Assembly: GCF_034479555.1 (NCBI RefSeq)
Contig: NZ_CP140151.1
Location: 3,286,001-3,350,000, forward strand
Length of the DNA stretch: 64,000 bases
Direction of reading: 5' to 3'
From: Chromohalobacter canadensis
GTDB lineage: Bacteria; Pseudomonadota; Gammaproteobacteria; Pseudomonadales; Halomonadaceae
The position numbers and the translations under genes are program-made. The notes under the pieces were generated by a model. The model had not been told where the DNA came from and searched no databases. It saw nothing but the letters and a program-made list of their open reading frames with translations. Shown here one piece after another: positions 8,916 through 19,447 of this stretch (positions are counted from its first letter, which is position 1; each line of letters starts with the position of its first letter).

Positions 8916-10655
8916 GTGAGAAACGCTACCAGTTGGTCCCTTTACCGTCGCTTGCTGGGATACGTTAAACCGCATTGGAAGGCATTCATGGCCGCCGTGG
9001 TGGGGTACGCCATCTATGCGGCCTCGAGCACCGCGTTGGCGGAAATGATGAAGCGCCTGATCGACGGCATCCAGAATCCCGATGCGGCCTTTCGCCTAAT
9101 GTTGCCCCTGTTCGTGATCGGCATGTTCGCGGCGCGGGGCGTGGGGACATTCCTGGGTACCTATTACATGAGTGATGTGGCCCGTAATGTGGTCCATGCG
9201 TTGCGCTGCGAAGTGTTCAACCACATGTTGAGCTTGCCGGGGCGTTTCTTCGACATGCACTCGAGCGGTCATCTGCTCTCGCGCGTCACTTATCATGTCG
9301 AACAGGTTACCGGCGCGGCGACCAACGCCATCACCATCATTCTGCGTGAAGGCCTGTTCGTGATCGGCCTGGTCAGTTATCTCCTCTGGACCAACTGGAT
9401 GCTGACGTTGATCTTCTTGGCCGTTACACCGTTGATTGGTCTTGTGGTCAGTTACACGAGCAAGCGCTTCCGGCGTTTGTCGCGGCGCATTCAGAATTCG
9501 ATGGGCGATGTCACGCATGTCGCTTCCGAGGCGCTATCGGGTTATCGCGTGGTGCGTACTCACGGTGCCGAAGGCTATGAAAAGGCGCGTTTCGCCGAGG
9601 CCAGCGACTACAACCGCGAACAGAGCATGAAGGTGGCGTTGACCAAGGCCGTCAGCACGCCGGTCATCCAGTTATTGGTGGCGCTTTCGCTGGCGGGATT
9701 GGTATGGCTGGCAATGTCGCCGGCCTTGATGGCCTCGATGACGCCGGGCGAGTTTGTGGGCTTCATCACTGCCGCGTCGTTGATGGCCAAGCCGGTGCGG
9801 CAGCTCACCGAGGTCAATAGCACGATCCAGAAGGGACTGTCGGCCTCGCAGGAGTTGTTTGGTCTTCTCGAGCAACCTTCTGAAGTCGACGAAGGCACCT
9901 ATGTGCCGACGCGCATCGACGGACGTGTGCGTTTCGAGGGCGTTCGCTTTCATTATGGCGAGGACCAGGGCGAGGTGCTCAAAGGCATCGATCTGGATAT
10001 CCCCGCCGGCGAGATGATCGCTATCGTGGGCCGTTCTGGCAGTGGCAAGTCGACCCTGGTGAGCTTGTTGCCACGCTTTTATCGCCCCACCGAGGGACGA
10101 GTGATGTTGGATGACGTGGACATCCAGACATACTCGCTGTCGCCGCTGCGTCAGCGCATCGCGCTGGTCTCCCAGCAGGTAACGCTTTTTAATACCACCA
10201 TCGGGGCCAATATTGCCTACGGACATCCCGAATCCGACCGGGAAGCCGTCGAGCACGCTGCGCGCGCCGCCTACGCGCATGAGTTCATCGAGCGTTTGCC
10301 CAATGGCTATGAAACCGTCGTCGGCGATAACGGGGTGATGTTGTCCGGCGGCCAGCGGCAGCGTCTGGCCATCGCGCGGGCGATTTTCAAGGATGCCCCT
10401 GTGCTGGTGCTCGACGAGGCCACCTCGGCGCTGGATACCGAGTCCGAGCGTTATATTCAGCAAGCGCTGGAAACGGTATGCCGCGGGCGCACGACCTTCG
10501 TCATTGCCCATCGCTTGTCGACCATTGAGCGTGCCGACCGTATTCTGGTCATGGAGCAGGGCGAGATCATTGAAAGCGGCACGCATACCGAATTGCTGTC
10601 GCAGGATGGCGCCTATGCCGCGCTTCACCAACTGCAATTCCAGGAGGCCGAGTGA
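8916..10655 (+). CDS. msbA: Lipid A export ATP-binding/permease protein MsbA
   Basis: A 579-residue ABC half-transporter that flips the lipid A core across the inner membrane. The GTG at 8916 is preferred over ATG 8880 because GGAG (8907-8910) precedes it and the product then begins RNATSWSLYRRLLGYVKPHWKAF like known MsbA. A six-helix membrane domain spans about residues 15-310, including FFDMHSSGHLLSRVTYHVEQV. The nucleotide-binding domain carries GRSGSGKST, LSGGQRQRLAIARAI and VLVLDEATSALDTES. It overlaps lpxK by four bases, so the transporter and the kinase making its substrate are translationally coupled. Confidence 0.95.
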   Translation: MRNATSWSLYRRLLGYVKPHWKAFMAAVVGYAIYAASSTALAEMMKRLIDGIQNPDAAFRLMLPLFVIGMFAARGVGTFLGTYYMSDVARNVVHALRCEVFNHMLSLPGRFFDMHSSGHLLSRVTYHVEQVTGAATNAITIILREGLFVIGLVSYLLWTNWMLTLIFLAVTPLIGLVVSYTSKRFRRLSRRIQNSMGDVTHVASEALSGYRVVRTHGAEGYEKARFAEASDYNREQSMKVALTKAVSTPVIQLLVALSLAGLVWLAMSPALMASMTPGEFVGFITAASLMAKPVRQLTEVNSTIQKGLSASQELFGLLEQPSEVDEGTYVPTRIDGRVRFEGVRFHYGEDQGEVLKGIDLDIPAGEMIAIVGRSGSGKSTLVSLLPRFYRPTEGRVMLDDVDIQTYSLSPLRQRIALVSQQVTLFNTTIGANIAYGHPESDREAVEHAARAAYAHEFIERLPNGYETVVGDNGVMLSGGQRQRLAIARAIFKDAPVLVLDEATSALDTESERYIQQALETVCRGRTTFVIAHRLSTIERADRILVMEQGEIIESGTHTELLSQDGAYAALHQLQFQEAE

Positions 10656-11644
10656 GTCGCTTGCAGGATGCCTGGTACCGTGACGCGGCCTGGCTCATGC
10701 CGTTGCGTCCTTTGGCGGGGCTGTATGCTTCGGCCATGGGGGCGCGACGCAGGGCCTATCAGCGTGGCACGAAGACGGTCTGGGAACCCCCAGTGCCGTT
10801 GATCGTGATCGGCAATCTTTCCGTGGGAGGAACCGGCAAATCACCCTTGGTGGCATGGATGGCGCGTTGGCTTACCGAGCGTGGCTGGCGACCGGGCATC
10901 GTGTCGCGCGGCTATGGTGGTCACGCACGTCGCTATCCGCTGTACGTGACGCCGGAAACATCGCCTGCGGAAGCAGGTGACGAACCGGTCATGCTCGCGG
11001 CGCAGACAGGGTTGCCCGTTGCGGTCGACCCCGACCGCCCGCGCGCCGCGCGCAAGCTGGTCGCCGCCGGTTGTGACATCCTGCTGTCCGATGATGGGCT
11101 GCAGCATCTGGCCATGGGGCGCGATATCGAACTCGTGGTGGTGGATGGCGCGCGTGGCTTCGGCAATGGTCGCTGTCTGCCCGCGGGGCCGCTGCGCGAA
11201 CCGCTTTCTCGGTTGGAAGACGTGGACGCAGTCATCAGCAACGGCCCCCTGCAGCAGGACTTGCCGGTGCCTCACTACAGCATGCATCTGGCGCCGTCGC
11301 GTTGGCGGCATCTGATCGATGACGTTTGCTACCCCATCGAGGGGCGGCCGTTCAATGGGCGCGTGCATGCCCTGGCCGGGATCGGCCATCCTTCGCGTTT
11401 CTTCGAGACGCTGGCGGGATTGAACGTCGAATTCGACCCTTGCCCGTTGGCCGATCACCATCGATTCGATGCCGCCGACCTGCAATTTTCCGACAATCGG
11501 CCGGTGGTCATGACGGCCAAGGATGCGGTCAAGTGTCGTCCTTTCGCGCACGAACGGTGCTGGGTACTAGATGTCGAAGCGCATCCTGATCCGGCGCTTA
11601 TGACCTGGCTAGAAGGCCGCTTGGCGGCGCTGACCGAGAGGTGA
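10652..11644 (+). CDS. lpxK: Tetraacyldisaccharide 4'-kinase
   Basis: A 330-residue membrane-associated kinase that phosphorylates the 4' position of the lipid A precursor, forming lipid IVA. The P-loop lies in VIGNLSVGGTGKSPLVAWM (about residues 51-69). Further family motifs are VSRGYGGHARRYPLYV, GDEPVMLAAQTGLPVAV and LSDDGLQHLAMGRDIELVVVDG. The GTG start overlaps the msbA stop (GTGA), a classic coupling arrangement. The length is normal for LpxK. Confidence 0.95.
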   Translation: MSRLQDAWYRDAAWLMPLRPLAGLYASAMGARRRAYQRGTKTVWEPPVPLIVIGNLSVGGTGKSPLVAWMARWLTERGWRPGIVSRGYGGHARRYPLYVTPETSPAEAGDEPVMLAAQTGLPVAVDPDRPRAARKLVAAGCDILLSDDGLQHLAMGRDIELVVVDGARGFGNGRCLPAGPLREPLSRLEDVDAVISNGPLQQDLPVPHYSMHLAPSRWRHLIDDVCYPIEGRPFNGRVHALAGIGHPSRFFETLAGLNVEFDPCPLADHHRFDAADLQFSDNRPVVMTAKDAVKCRPFAHERCWVLDVEAHPDPALMTWLEGRLAALTER

Positions 11645-11647
11645 ACC

Positions 11648-11872
11648 ATGGATAAGCAAATGCTGGCAATGCTGGTGTGCCCACACTGCCAGGGCAAGCT
11701 CAAGTACGACCGCGAGCGCGGTGAGCTCAAGTGCTACTTCGATGGCCTGGCATACCCCGTGGAAGACGAAATCCCGGTGATGCTGGCAGAACAAGCGCGT
11801 CGTATGGACGCTGACGAGAAGCTGGCCAAGACCCGTAGCGGCGCCGGAGAAGCACGGGGTGGCGCTACATGA
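11648..11872 (+). CDS. UPF0434/Trm112-like small zinc-ribbon protein
   Basis: A 74-residue protein of the YcaR (UPF0434) family. It has a zinc-ribbon-like start, [14 protein letters not shown], and the conserved [18 protein letters not shown] block. Only one CxxC pair and one further Cys are visible, as usual in this branch. It sits three bases after lpxK and overlaps kdsB by four bases, the same order as in E. coli and Pseudomonas. The role is not established; a Trm112-like partner or activator function is only suggested by the fold. Confidence 0.88.
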   Translation: MDKQMLAMLVCPHCQGKLKYDRERGELKCYFDGLAYPVEDEIPVMLAEQARRMDADEKLAKTRSGAGEARGGAT

Positions 11873-12642
11873 GTGATGTGGTCGTGGTGATACCGGCGCG
11901 TTATGGCTCGTCGCGGTTACCAGGCAAGCCCTTGTTGGAGATTCACGGCGAGCCCATGATCGCGCGCGTATGGCGACGCGCCTGCCAAAGCAGGGCGACG
12001 CGTGTGGTGGTAGCCACCGATGATGCGCGTATCGAGACGGCCATGCGGCCCTATGAGGCCGAGGTCATGCTGACCGAGCGCGATCATCCCTCCGGCACCG
12101 ATCGCCTCGCCGAAGTGGCGGCACGTCTTGACCTGGATGCCGACACCCTCGTGGTCAACGTGCAAGGCGATGAACCGCTCATTCCGGCGTCGCTGATCGA
12201 CCAGGTGGCACGACGTCTCGCCGACGATGCGAGTGCCTCGATCGCCACTCTGGCGGAGCCCATCGGCGACGTCGAGACCTTGTTCAACCCCAACGTGGTC
12301 AAGGTAGTGCGCGATCTATACGGGCGCGCACTGTATTTCTCCCGGGCGCCGGTGCCCTGGGACCGAGAGGGCTTCGCTCAGCGTCCCGAGCATCTCGAGA
12401 CCGATGCCTGGCTGCGCCATATCGGGCTCTATGCGTACCGAGCCGGTTTCCTGGCCGAGTATGTCGACTGGCTGCCATCGCCGCTCGAGCAGTTGGAACA
12501 GCTCGAGCAATTGCGTGCCATGCATCATGGGCATCGCATTCAGGTGGCGCTGGCCAGCGAAGCCCATCCGGCGGGGGTCGATACGCAGGAGGACCTTGAC
12601 CGGGTGCGTCGCCTGATCACCGAGGAGGAGAGCGCGACATGA
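11869..12642 (+). CDS. kdsB: 3-deoxy-manno-octulosonate cytidylyltransferase
   Basis: A 257-residue enzyme that activates Kdo as CMP-Kdo for attachment to lipid A. Visible motifs are [15 protein letters not shown] at the N-terminus (nucleotide binding), [33 protein letters not shown] with the metal-binding Asp, and [15 protein letters not shown] run of [10 protein letters not shown] occurs near residue 208. It overlaps its neighbours on both sides by four bases, within the run msbA-lpxK-UPF0434-kdsB-phosphatase-murB. Confidence 0.96.
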   Translation: MSDVVVVIPARYGSSRLPGKPLLEIHGEPMIARVWRRACQSRATRVVVATDDARIETAMRPYEAEVMLTERDHPSGTDRLAEVAARLDLDADTLVVNVQGDEPLIPASLIDQVARRLADDASASIATLAEPIGDVETLFNPNVVKVVRDLYGRALYFSRAPVPWDREGFAQRPEHLETDAWLRHIGLYAYRAGFLAEYVDWLPSPLEQLEQLEQLRAMHHGHRIQVALASEAHPAGVDTQEDLDRVRRLITEEESAT

Positions 12643-13142
12643 TCCGTATTCTCTTCGTGTGCCTGGGCAATATATGCCGCTCGCCCACTGCCGAAGGCAT
12701 CGTCAGGGCGCGTTTGCATGCGGCAGGCCTCGCGGAGGCCGTGGCGCTCGATTCCTGCGGCACCGGGCGCTGGCATGTGGGGGAGTCGCCCGATCCGCGA
12801 GCTCAGGAGGAAGCGCGGGCACGAGGCATCGACATCGCCTCGCTATGCGCGCGCCAGCTCCGTATCGACGACTTCCATGCGTTCGATTACCTGCTGGCCA
12901 TGGACGCCGACAACCTAGCTCATATGCGACGTATGGCGCCTGCCGACTGTCAGGCGCATCTCGGTCTGCTGCTGGATTTTGCAGGGCCCCCCGGACGCTC
13001 GGTGCCGGATCCGTATTACGGAGCGGGGGATGGTTTTGCCAATGTGTTCGCCTTGATCGAGCAGGCTGCCGACGGCCTGATCGAGACCTGTCGTCAACGC
13101 CTTGAAGTGCAGCGTTCGGAGCCTGGCGATGGCGCTCGCTAA
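12639..13142 (+). CDS. Low-molecular-weight protein-tyrosine phosphatase
   Basis: A 167-residue cytosolic phosphatase. The active-site loop CLGNICRSP (Cys near residue 8, CX5R) opens the protein and the general-acid loop is DPYYG near residue 127. The fold is that of the small tyrosine phosphatases, also related to arsenate reductases, but the DPYYG acid loop favours phosphatase. Its position between kdsB and murB is the same as in Pseudomonas. The substrate is unknown; no cognate tyrosine kinase is in the window. Confidence 0.9.
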   Translation: MIRILFVCLGNICRSPTAEGIVRARLHAAGLAEAVALDSCGTGRWHVGESPDPRAQEEARARGIDIASLCARQLRIDDFHAFDYLLAMDADNLAHMRRMAPADCQAHLGLLLDFAGPPGRSVPDPYYGAGDGFANVFALIEQAADGLIETCRQRLEVQRSEPGDGAR

Positions 13143-14130
13143 GGCCGCGACACTCGATAATACGCTAGGGTTGCCCTGTCGTGCGGAGCGTTTCATCGTG
13201 GCCACCACGCACGACGAGATACGCAATGCGCTGGTCATGGCAGCGGATGATGCGGCGCCGCTCAACATCGTGGGCGGCGCCAGCAATCTGATCTTGGCGC
13301 CGCGTCTCTCGGGGATGACCTTACAGGTGGCGTGTGACGATTGGTGGTGGGAAGAAAGCGACGACCAGACGATTCTCGTATACGCGCAGGCAGGATTGTC
13401 CTGGCACGATCTTGTCACGGCATGCGTCGAACGCGGCTGGTGGGGCATCGAAAACCTGGCGTTGATTCCCGGCCATGTCGGCGCCGCACCGATCCAGAAT
13501 ATCGGCGCCTACGGCGTCGAGCTTGCCGACGTGCTGGAGGCGGTCCATGTCACGCACTGTAATGATGGCCGCGAAGCCGTTTTCTCGCGCGATGATTGTG
13601 AATTCGCCTACCGCGACAGTATTTTCAAACGCGCCTTGGCGGGGCGTGTCGTGGTAACGCAGGTGGTGCTGAGGCTGTCGCGGAGTCCTTCGCCTCGCTT
13701 GGGCTACGGCGATCTCGCCAAGCGTGTCTCGGTGCATCCCGAAGTGCGAGAGATCTTTGATGCTGTGTGTGCCGTAAGACGTGAGAAATTGCCCGATCCC
13801 GCCGTGCTGGGTAACGCCGGCAGCTTTTTTACCAACCCTGTGCTCGAGGCGACCCAAGCCGAGCGTCTTCTGCGAGAATATCCTGCGATGCCGCATTTTC
13901 CGCAACCGGATGGAAGCGTCAAGCTGGCTGCGGGATGGTTGATCGAGCGTTGTGGCTTCAAAGGGACGCGCTGGGGCGCTTTTGGTGTGCATGAACGCCA
14001 GGCCTTGGTGCTGGTGCACTTCGGTGGTGGCGACAGGCAGGAACTGTTGGCACTGGCCGATCATATTCGCGATACAGTCCATCAGGCATTCGAGGTCATG
14101 CTGGAGCGAGAGCCGCGTCTGATGGGGTAG
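13129..14130 (+). CDS. murB: UDP-N-acetylenolpyruvoylglucosamine reductase
   Basis: A 333-residue FAD enzyme that reduces UDP-GlcNAc-enolpyruvate to UDP-MurNAc in peptidoglycan synthesis. ATG 13129 has GGAG seven bases upstream and overlaps the phosphatase gene by 14 bases. FAD-binding features are GGASNLILA and IPGHVGAAPIQNIGAYGVEL. The catalytic serine is in NAGSFFTNPV and the Glu-bearing end is present. The tyrosine loop and length suit the type I (E. coli-like) enzyme. It is the last gene of the envelope operon and is followed by a strong terminator. Confidence 0.95.
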   Translation: MALAKAATLDNTLGLPCRAERFIVATTHDEIRNALVMAADDAAPLNIVGGASNLILAPRLSGMTLQVACDDWWWEESDDQTILVYAQAGLSWHDLVTACVERGWWGIENLALIPGHVGAAPIQNIGAYGVELADVLEAVHVTHCNDGREAVFSRDDCEFAYRDSIFKRALAGRVVVTQVVLRLSRSPSPRLGYGDLAKRVSVHPEVREIFDAVCAVRREKLPDPAVLGNAGSFFTNPVLEATQAERLLREYPAMPHFPQPDGSVKLAAGWLIERCGFKGTRWGAFGVHERQALVLVHFGGGDRQELLALADHIRDTVHQAFEVMLEREPRLMG

Positions 14131-14219
14131 CTGCGTCCGCCAAGTGCCTACTCTTGCCAGCTTGTCTGATCAAGCCTTGCGACAATGCGTCATTGAGCAT
14201 CAAGGTGAGCCGGCCATAA

Positions 14220-14255
14220 AAAAACGCCTGAAGGAGTGATCCTTCAGGCGTTTTT
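14220..14255. terminator. Bidirectional intrinsic terminator between murB and rne
   Basis: Perfect 16-base arms (14220-14235 and 14240-14255) with a GTGA loop. The stem core is CGCCTGAAGGA, flanked by A5 on one side and T5 on the other, so it reads as a Rho-independent terminator on both strands. It lies between convergent murB and rne. Confidence 0.93.
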
Positions 14256-14291
14256 GTGTCTGGCAGGCGGCCGAGTCGGCCGCCTTGGGGC

Positions 14292-17200
14292 TTAGGCGTT
14301 GTCGTCGCCGCGGAAGAGGTTTTCCTGGAGACGATGACGCTGTTCGCGTGGGTCGTTGTGGGCACGACGACGCTGACGCGGCGTGGCCGATTCCTGGGGC
14401 GCTTGCGACGCTACCGTGGTAGTGGCTGCCGGAGCGGATGCCTCCTCGGCGCGAGGTGTGGCTGTTGGTGCCGGAGCCTCGGCTGGGGTCGCGGACGCTT
14501 CCTCGGTACTGGCCGGAGCATCGGTCGAGGCCGGTGTTTCGACCTCGGGCGCCGGTTTGGGCGTCGGGGTCGAAGCCGAGCCGGCCTGTGCTTCGGCGTT
14601 GTCCGCAGACGTTGTCGCAGCGGGCTTATCGGTGGCCGCGACGTTATCGTCCTCTGGCTGGGAGGACGGCGTCACATCATCGTTGGCCGGCTTGTCATCG
14701 CTTGCCTGAGCCGCAAGGGGCTTGCTGGGCGTAGACGGCGCCGATTGCTCGCTCTCAACCGGCACGTCGCTGGCTTGCGGGACGTGCTGCTCGGCTTGAG
14801 AAGCTGTGCCGCTTTCCTCTTTGGAGTCTGTCTCCTTGGGGGCTGCTTCGGCGGTTTCGCCGGCATCTTCAGGAGCGGTTTGCGTCGGTGCCTGTGCCGG
14901 AGAGTCATCAGCGGGCACTTGTGAAGAGCCATCAGCGGGCGCTTGTGCAGAGTCATCAGCGGTAGCGTCTTCCGGCGTCGCCTGGGCGGCGGGACGCTCG
15001 GTGCTATCCGCTTCAGGCGTCTGCGCTGCTACGTCTTGCGGCGCCTCGGTCGTGCCGTTCTCCGCCGGTGCTTCGGTAGCGCTGTTCTCCGCCGGGGCCT
15101 CGGTCGGGCGCGATGACGTTGCCGCCTTCTTGCGGGATTCGTCCGCTTGGGCGCTGTCATCCGTACCCGTGCGCGGCTGCGTCTCGCTGGGCGATGTCGC
15201 TGCCTCGGGCGTCGTTTCGGTCACGGCGGACGATGCTGCCTCGCTCGGCGTGGCACTCGCTTTGTCTGCCGACGGTTTGGCGGGAGCGGCACTGGCGCTC
15301 CCTTCCTGGACGTCTTGTGCCGGTTCGCTTGCCGCTTCTTGCTGCTGAGCTTGCAGTTTTTCCTGCTCAGCGACGGATTGCGGATTCACGGCATGCTTGC
15401 GGCTGCGCCGACGCGGGTTATTGCGCGTACGTTTCGGCTTGCTGTCTGCCTTTGGCGTTTCGCCTTGCGCTGGAGAGGCCGAGGCTTTGTCATCGGGCGT
15501 TGCTTGTGATGCAGACTCCGACTTGGGCTTATTGGCCTTGGTGTCCTTGTTTTCCGCGCGGGGCTTGTTGGATTTACCGCCGTTACGAGTGTCCTGCTTA
15601 GGGCTTTCGCTGTTACTGGCGTTTTCGCTACGTTCGGCATTGTTCGACTTGCCGGAGCCACGCGAAGGCCGCGAATTGCGGTTGGACTGCGAGTTGTTGC
15701 TGTCCTCGCGACGGTTTTCGTTGCGTGATGCCTGGCGCTCTTGTGACTCCTCGCCATTGCGACGCCGGCGGTTATTGCCATTGCCATTGCGGGCGTTATT
15801 GCTAGCGTTGTTGCCACCGCTGGACGCTGTATCGCGGCGCGTATCATCGTTGTCGCGTGACGTTTGCCGCTGCTGCTTGTTGGCGGTCTTCTGGTCGTCT
15901 GAACGTTCCGCTTGGCTGTTGCCGTTACGGTTGCGCCGTTGCGAGGAATCCGCCGTGGACGACGTGCTGGCCGCGCGCTTTGGTGATTCGGCGCCGGACG
16001 CAGTTTCCTGGGGCGAGGCGGCGCTCTCGTCACCATTGAGCAGCTTGCCGAGCCCTTTCACCATGCGTGAGAAGAGCCCGCCTTCGGGCGCTGTTGCAGG
16101 CGTCGTGGCGGTGCTCGACTTGCCTTGGGGCTCGGCATCGGACTGCAGCGAGGTAGGTGCCGGGGCGTTGTGTGCGATGCTCTTGACCGCCGCTTCCGCG
16201 CGCTGCACCGGCTTTTCGAGCGCCGGGTCGGGTTCCTGCGTCAGTTCGGTCTCAGTGGGCAGTTCGAAGCTCGAACGCTGGCCGTCTTCTTCATTGACTT
16301 GATCATCGCGCAGACGCTGCATGTCGTAATGCGGCGTATCCATGTCAGGGTTGGGCAAGAGGACGACCTGGACGCCTTGCCGCTGCTCGATGTCGTTGAG
16401 CACGCTGCGCTTTTCGTTGAGCAGATAAGTCGCCACCGGCACCGGGAGGACCGCACGAATCTGCGAGCTGCGCTCCTTCATGGCCTCTTCTTCGATGAGG
16501 CGCATGATGGACAGCGAGATGGAGCGTACATCGCGGATGGTGCCTTGACCGTTGCAGCGCGGGCAGACCACGCCGCTGGTTTCGCCGAGCGAGGGCCGCA
16601 GGCGCTGGCGTGACATTTCCATCAGACCGAAACGCGAGATGCGTCCGATCTGCACGCGGGCGCGATCGAGCTTGAGCGCATCGCGGACACGGTTTTCCAC
16701 TTCGCGCTGATTCTTGGCCGGCGTCATGTCGATGAAGTCGATGACCACTAGGCCGCCGATGTCACGAAGCCGCAGCTGCCGTGCGATTTCGTCGGAGGCT
16801 TCGAGATTGGTCTGTAGCGCAGTTTCCTCGATGTCGCTGCCGCGCGTGGCGCGTGCCGAGTTGATGTCGATGGACACCAGCGCTTCGGTGTGGTCGATGA
16901 CCACGGCGCCGCCGGAGGGCAGCTTGACTTCACGCTGATAGGCGGTCTCGATCTGCGATTCGATCTGGAAGCGCGAGAACAGCGGAACGTCGTCGGCGTA
17001 GAGCTTGATCTTGTTCTGGTAGGAGGGCATGACCTGGCGGATGAAATGCAGGGCTTCCTCGTGTACCTCGGGGCTGTCGATCAAGACTTCGCCGATATCA
17101 TGGCGCAGGTAATCGCGCATGGCGCGAATGATGACGTTGGACTCGCGATAGATGAGGAAGGGCGCGCTACGTTTGCCGGCTTCCTCGGTAATCGCTTCCC

Positions 17201-17765
17201 ATACCTGCACGAGGTAATCCATGTCCCACTGGAGTTCCTCGGGGGAACGCCCGATCCCGGCGGTGCGCACGATGACGCCCATCTTATCGGGAACGGTGAG
17301 CTGGCCCATGGCGTCCTTGAGCTGCGCGCGGTCGTCACCCTCGATGCGCCGTGAGATGCCGCCGGCGCGGGGGTTGTTGGGCATCAGTACGAGGAAGCGA
17401 CCGGCCAGGCTGATGAAGGTGGTCAGCGCGGCGCCTTTGTTGCCGCGTTCTTCCTTGTCGACCTGGACGATGACTTCCTGACCTTCCTTGAGCACTTCCT
17501 TGATATTAGGACGCCCGGAAGGTTCTTTAGTGAAGTATTCCCGCGAAATTTCCTTGAGCGGGAGGAAACCGTGCCGTTCGGCACCGAAATCGACGAAGGC
17601 TGCCTCGAGACTGGGCTCGATGCGCGTGATGCGGCCACGGTAGATGTTGGCTTTTTTCTGTTCCCGGGCACCGGATTCGATGTCCAGGTCGTACAGGCGT
17701 TGTCCATCGACGAGCGCGACGCGCAGCTCTTCGGGCTGTGTCGCATTGATGAGCATTCGTTTCAT
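14292..17765 (-). CDS. rne: Ribonuclease E
   Basis: A 1157-residue endoribonuclease, the scaffold of the RNA degradosome. [21 protein letters not shown] is the standard N-terminus; the frame extends 39 codons upstream without support. The S1 domain is near residues 35-120 ([24 protein letters not shown]). The catalytic core includes the metal-binding VSIDINSAR and [14 protein letters not shown]. The zinc-link CPRCNGQG lies near residue 405. From about residue 520 on, the protein is disordered and low-complexity: first basic Asn/Arg/Ser-rich ([10 protein letters not shown]), then long acidic Ala/Pro/Glu/Thr-rich stretches, ending RGDDNA. Partner-binding microdomains cannot be assigned by eye. 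Confidence 0.96.
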   Translation of the reverse strand: MKRMLINATQPEELRVALVDGQRLYDLDIESGAREQKKANIYRGRITRIEPSLEAAFVDFGAERHGFLPLKEISREYFTKEPSGRPNIKEVLKEGQEVIVQVDKEERGNKGAALTTFISLAGRFLVLMPNNPRAGGISRRIEGDDRAQLKDAMGQLTVPDKMGVIVRTAGIGRSPEELQWDMDYLVQVWEAITEEAGKRSAPFLIYRESNVIIRAMRDYLRHDIGEVLIDSPEVHEEALHFIRQVMPSYQNKIKLYADDVPLFSRFQIESQIETAYQREVKLPSGGAVVIDHTEALVSIDINSARATRGSDIEETALQTNLEASDEIARQLRLRDIGGLVVIDFIDMTPAKNQREVENRVRDALKLDRARVQIGRISRFGLMEMSRQRLRPSLGETSGVVCPRCNGQGTIRDVRSISLSIMRLIEEEAMKERSSQIRAVLPVPVATYLLNEKRSVLNDIEQRQGVQVVLLPNPDMDTPHYDMQRLRDDQVNEEDGQRSSFELPTETELTQEPDPALEKPVQRAEAAVKSIAHNAPAPTSLQSDAEPQGKSSTATTPATAPEGGLFSRMVKGLGKLLNGDESAASPQETASGAESPKRAASTSSTADSSQRRNRNGNSQAERSDDQKTANKQQRQTSRDNDDTRRDTASSGGNNASNNARNGNGNNRRRRNGEESQERQASRNENRREDSNNSQSNRNSRPSRGSGKSNNAERSENASNSESPKQDTRNGGKSNKPRAENKDTKANKPKSESASQATPDDKASASPAQGETPKADSKPKRTRNNPRRRSRKHAVNPQSVAEQEKLQAQQQEAASEPAQDVQEGSASAAPAKPSADKASATPSEAASSAVTETTPEAATSPSETQPRTGTDDSAQADESRKKAATSSRPTEAPAENSATEAPAENGTTEAPQDVAAQTPEADSTERPAAQATPEDATADDSAQAPADGSSQVPADDSPAQAPTQTAPEDAGETAEAAPKETDSKEESGTASQAEQHVPQASDVPVESEQSAPSTPSKPLAAQASDDKPANDDVTPSSQPEDDNVAATDKPAATTSADNAEAQAGSASTPTPKPAPEVETPASTDAPASTEEASATPAEAPAPTATPRAEEASAPAATTTVASQAPQESATPRQRRRAHNDPREQRHRLQENLFRGDDNA

Positions 17766-18492
17766 GCAAGTCTCACTGACTAGGCGTGCCGGTCTAACGA
17801 CAAGGCGTGGCAACGGCGCGTCGAATCGTTTGCTTGCATGCTTGTGCTCAGTGCATGTCGTGACGATGTCTTGGCGACCCAAAGGGTCGTGGACGACAAG
17901 ACAGGCATACCAACGGTCGTCATCGCCCGGCGGGGACGATGCGCGTGATGATGGCCGCCGAATGCGGTGGACGAGGGGGCCCGCCAGCGCTTCGAGGGGT
18001 GTTCAACTTCGTTATCCCGTTCGTATCGATCCTGTCGTATACATCCCTGAACACTGTAAGAGCATGTTGAGTACGCGGTGGAGGCAGGACATGTCCCGGC
18101 GGGAGTGTGCCCGTCCGGCCCTGCGGTCATCCACCAGACAGCTAGCAATAAGTCGATTCGGCGACGCCGGCCCCGGCACGGTGTTTATGTCACCCCGTGT
18201 GGTGGCGCAGAACATATCGTGCGCCCCTGGCGGGCATGGCGTTCCAAACGTTCGTTCCCCTAGTGCGGCGATGATGTCGTCGCCAGCGGGGATGTCATGT
18301 TCTTCGTTCGGGCCTGCGTGTCTGCAAAGCAGGCGCAAATGACGGGCGCTTGATGCCCATTTGAACGAGCCTCGAATATAACAGTAAAGCGATAACGCAG
18401 CAATTGGCGTCAAGTCGGTCTCGCTGCGGTAGAATGTTGGCCGGCGTCAAGTGGCGACAATTCGGTGGGGATTCGTAAAGGAGAAGGTGCGC
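17766..18492. promoter_or_regulatory. Divergent control region and long rne leader
   Basis: These 727 bases separate divergent rne and rluC and hold no convincing gene. In E. coli rne has a long 5' leader that RNase E itself cleaves for autoregulation; the size here suggests the same design. A minus-strand promoter candidate (18375-18403) would give a leader of about 600 bases. No clear promoter for rluC was found, although a TAGAAT hexamer occurs at 18430-18435. Confidence 0.5.
18375..18403 (-). promoter_or_regulatory. Candidate sigma-70 promoter for rne
   Basis: On the minus strand, TTGCTG (18398-18403) and TATATT (18375-18380) are separated by 17 bases. The predicted transcript would start near 18368, roughly 600 bases before the rne start codon. 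This is pattern matching only. Confidence 0.4.
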
Positions 18493-19440
18493 ATGGCCGA
18501 GGGCCGCGACGTACAGTGGGTGGAAATAAGCGAAGGGCAGGTCGGACAACGTATCGACAATTTCTTGCGTACGCGGCTCAAGGGAGCGCCCAAATCCTTG
18601 ATCTACCGCATCGTGCGCAAGGGGGAGATTCGCGTCAACAAGAAGCGGGTAAAGGCGGACTACCGGCTGGTGCTGGGCGATATGGTGCGCATACCGCCGT
18701 TACGCCTGGCGCCCGAAGAAGCCGTACGTGAAGTCAGTGATGGGCTGCGCAATCTGCTTGCTGGCAGTGTGCTGGTTGAGGGGCCGGACTGGTTGGTACT
18801 CAATAAGCCGGCCGGGCTCGCCGTGCATGGTGGCAGTGGCGTGAAGATCGGGTTGATCGAGGCGCTGCGTCAGGTCCGTGACGACCTTGATTTCCTGGAG
18901 CTGGTACATCGCCTGGATCGTGATACCTCCGGCTGTCTGTTGTTGGCCAAGTCTCGCGAGGCGTTGGTGACCCTGAATCAGTCGCTCAAGGCACATCAGA
19001 TGGACAAACAGTATCTGGCCTTGGTTCAGGGGCGCTGGCCAGCGCGGCGCGAGTTCGTCAGCGCCCGGCTTGATCGCTTCAATGCGGGTAACGGCGAGCG
19101 ACGTGTGCGTGTCGATAATCAGGGCAAGGTGTCACGCACGCGTTTCGCTGTGCGCGAGGCGTTCTCGCGTGTCACTTTGATCGAGGCCGAGCCGGTGACC
19201 GGACGCACGCACCAGATTCGCGTGCATGCTGGGCATGCTGGCCATGCACTGTTGGGTGACGACAAGTACGGTACTCGCGAGGGCGCACGCTTGGCGCGTG
19301 AGTTGAAGCTCGATCGCTTGTTTTTGCATTCCCATGCCTTGACCTTTCCCGAGCCCTCGAGCGGTCGCCCGGTGCATGTCAAGGCGCCGCTGGGGGAAAC
19401 GCTTGAAGCGGTGTTGGCAAGAGCGCGCCGTGCCAATTGA
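18493..19440 (+). CDS. rluC: 23S rRNA pseudouridine synthase RluC
   Basis: A 315-residue RluA-family pseudouridine synthase, expected to modify 23S rRNA positions 955, 2504 and 2580. ATG 18493 follows AAAGGAGAAGG; the frame is open 14 codons further up. An S4 RNA-binding domain is near residues 15-75 (RIDNFLRTRLKGAPKSLIYR). The catalytic motif HRLDRDTSGCLLLAKS holds the nucleophilic Asp, and PVTGRTHQIRVH follows. Divergence from rne is the conserved arrangement for RluC in gammaproteobacteria, which supports RluC over RluA or RluD. Confidence 0.93.
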   Translation: MAEGRDVQWVEISEGQVGQRIDNFLRTRLKGAPKSLIYRIVRKGEIRVNKKRVKADYRLVLGDMVRIPPLRLAPEEAVREVSDGLRNLLAGSVLVEGPDWLVLNKPAGLAVHGGSGVKIGLIEALRQVRDDLDFLELVHRLDRDTSGCLLLAKSREALVTLNQSLKAHQMDKQYLALVQGRWPARREFVSARLDRFNAGNGERRVRVDNQGKVSRTRFAVREAFSRVTLIEAEPVTGRTHQIRVHAGHAGHALLGDDKYGTREGARLARELKLDRLFLHSHALTFPEPSSGRPVHVKAPLGETLEAVLARARRAN

Positions 19441-19447
19441 TTGGCCC

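Noticed and set aside
9672..10637. 321-codon open frame antisense to msbA
   Set aside because: Shadow of a confidently identified gene; no recognisable motif.
14256..16302. Several Gly/Arg/Leu-rich plus-strand frames opposite rne
   Set aside because: They mirror the low-complexity RNase E tail and have no start signals or domain features.
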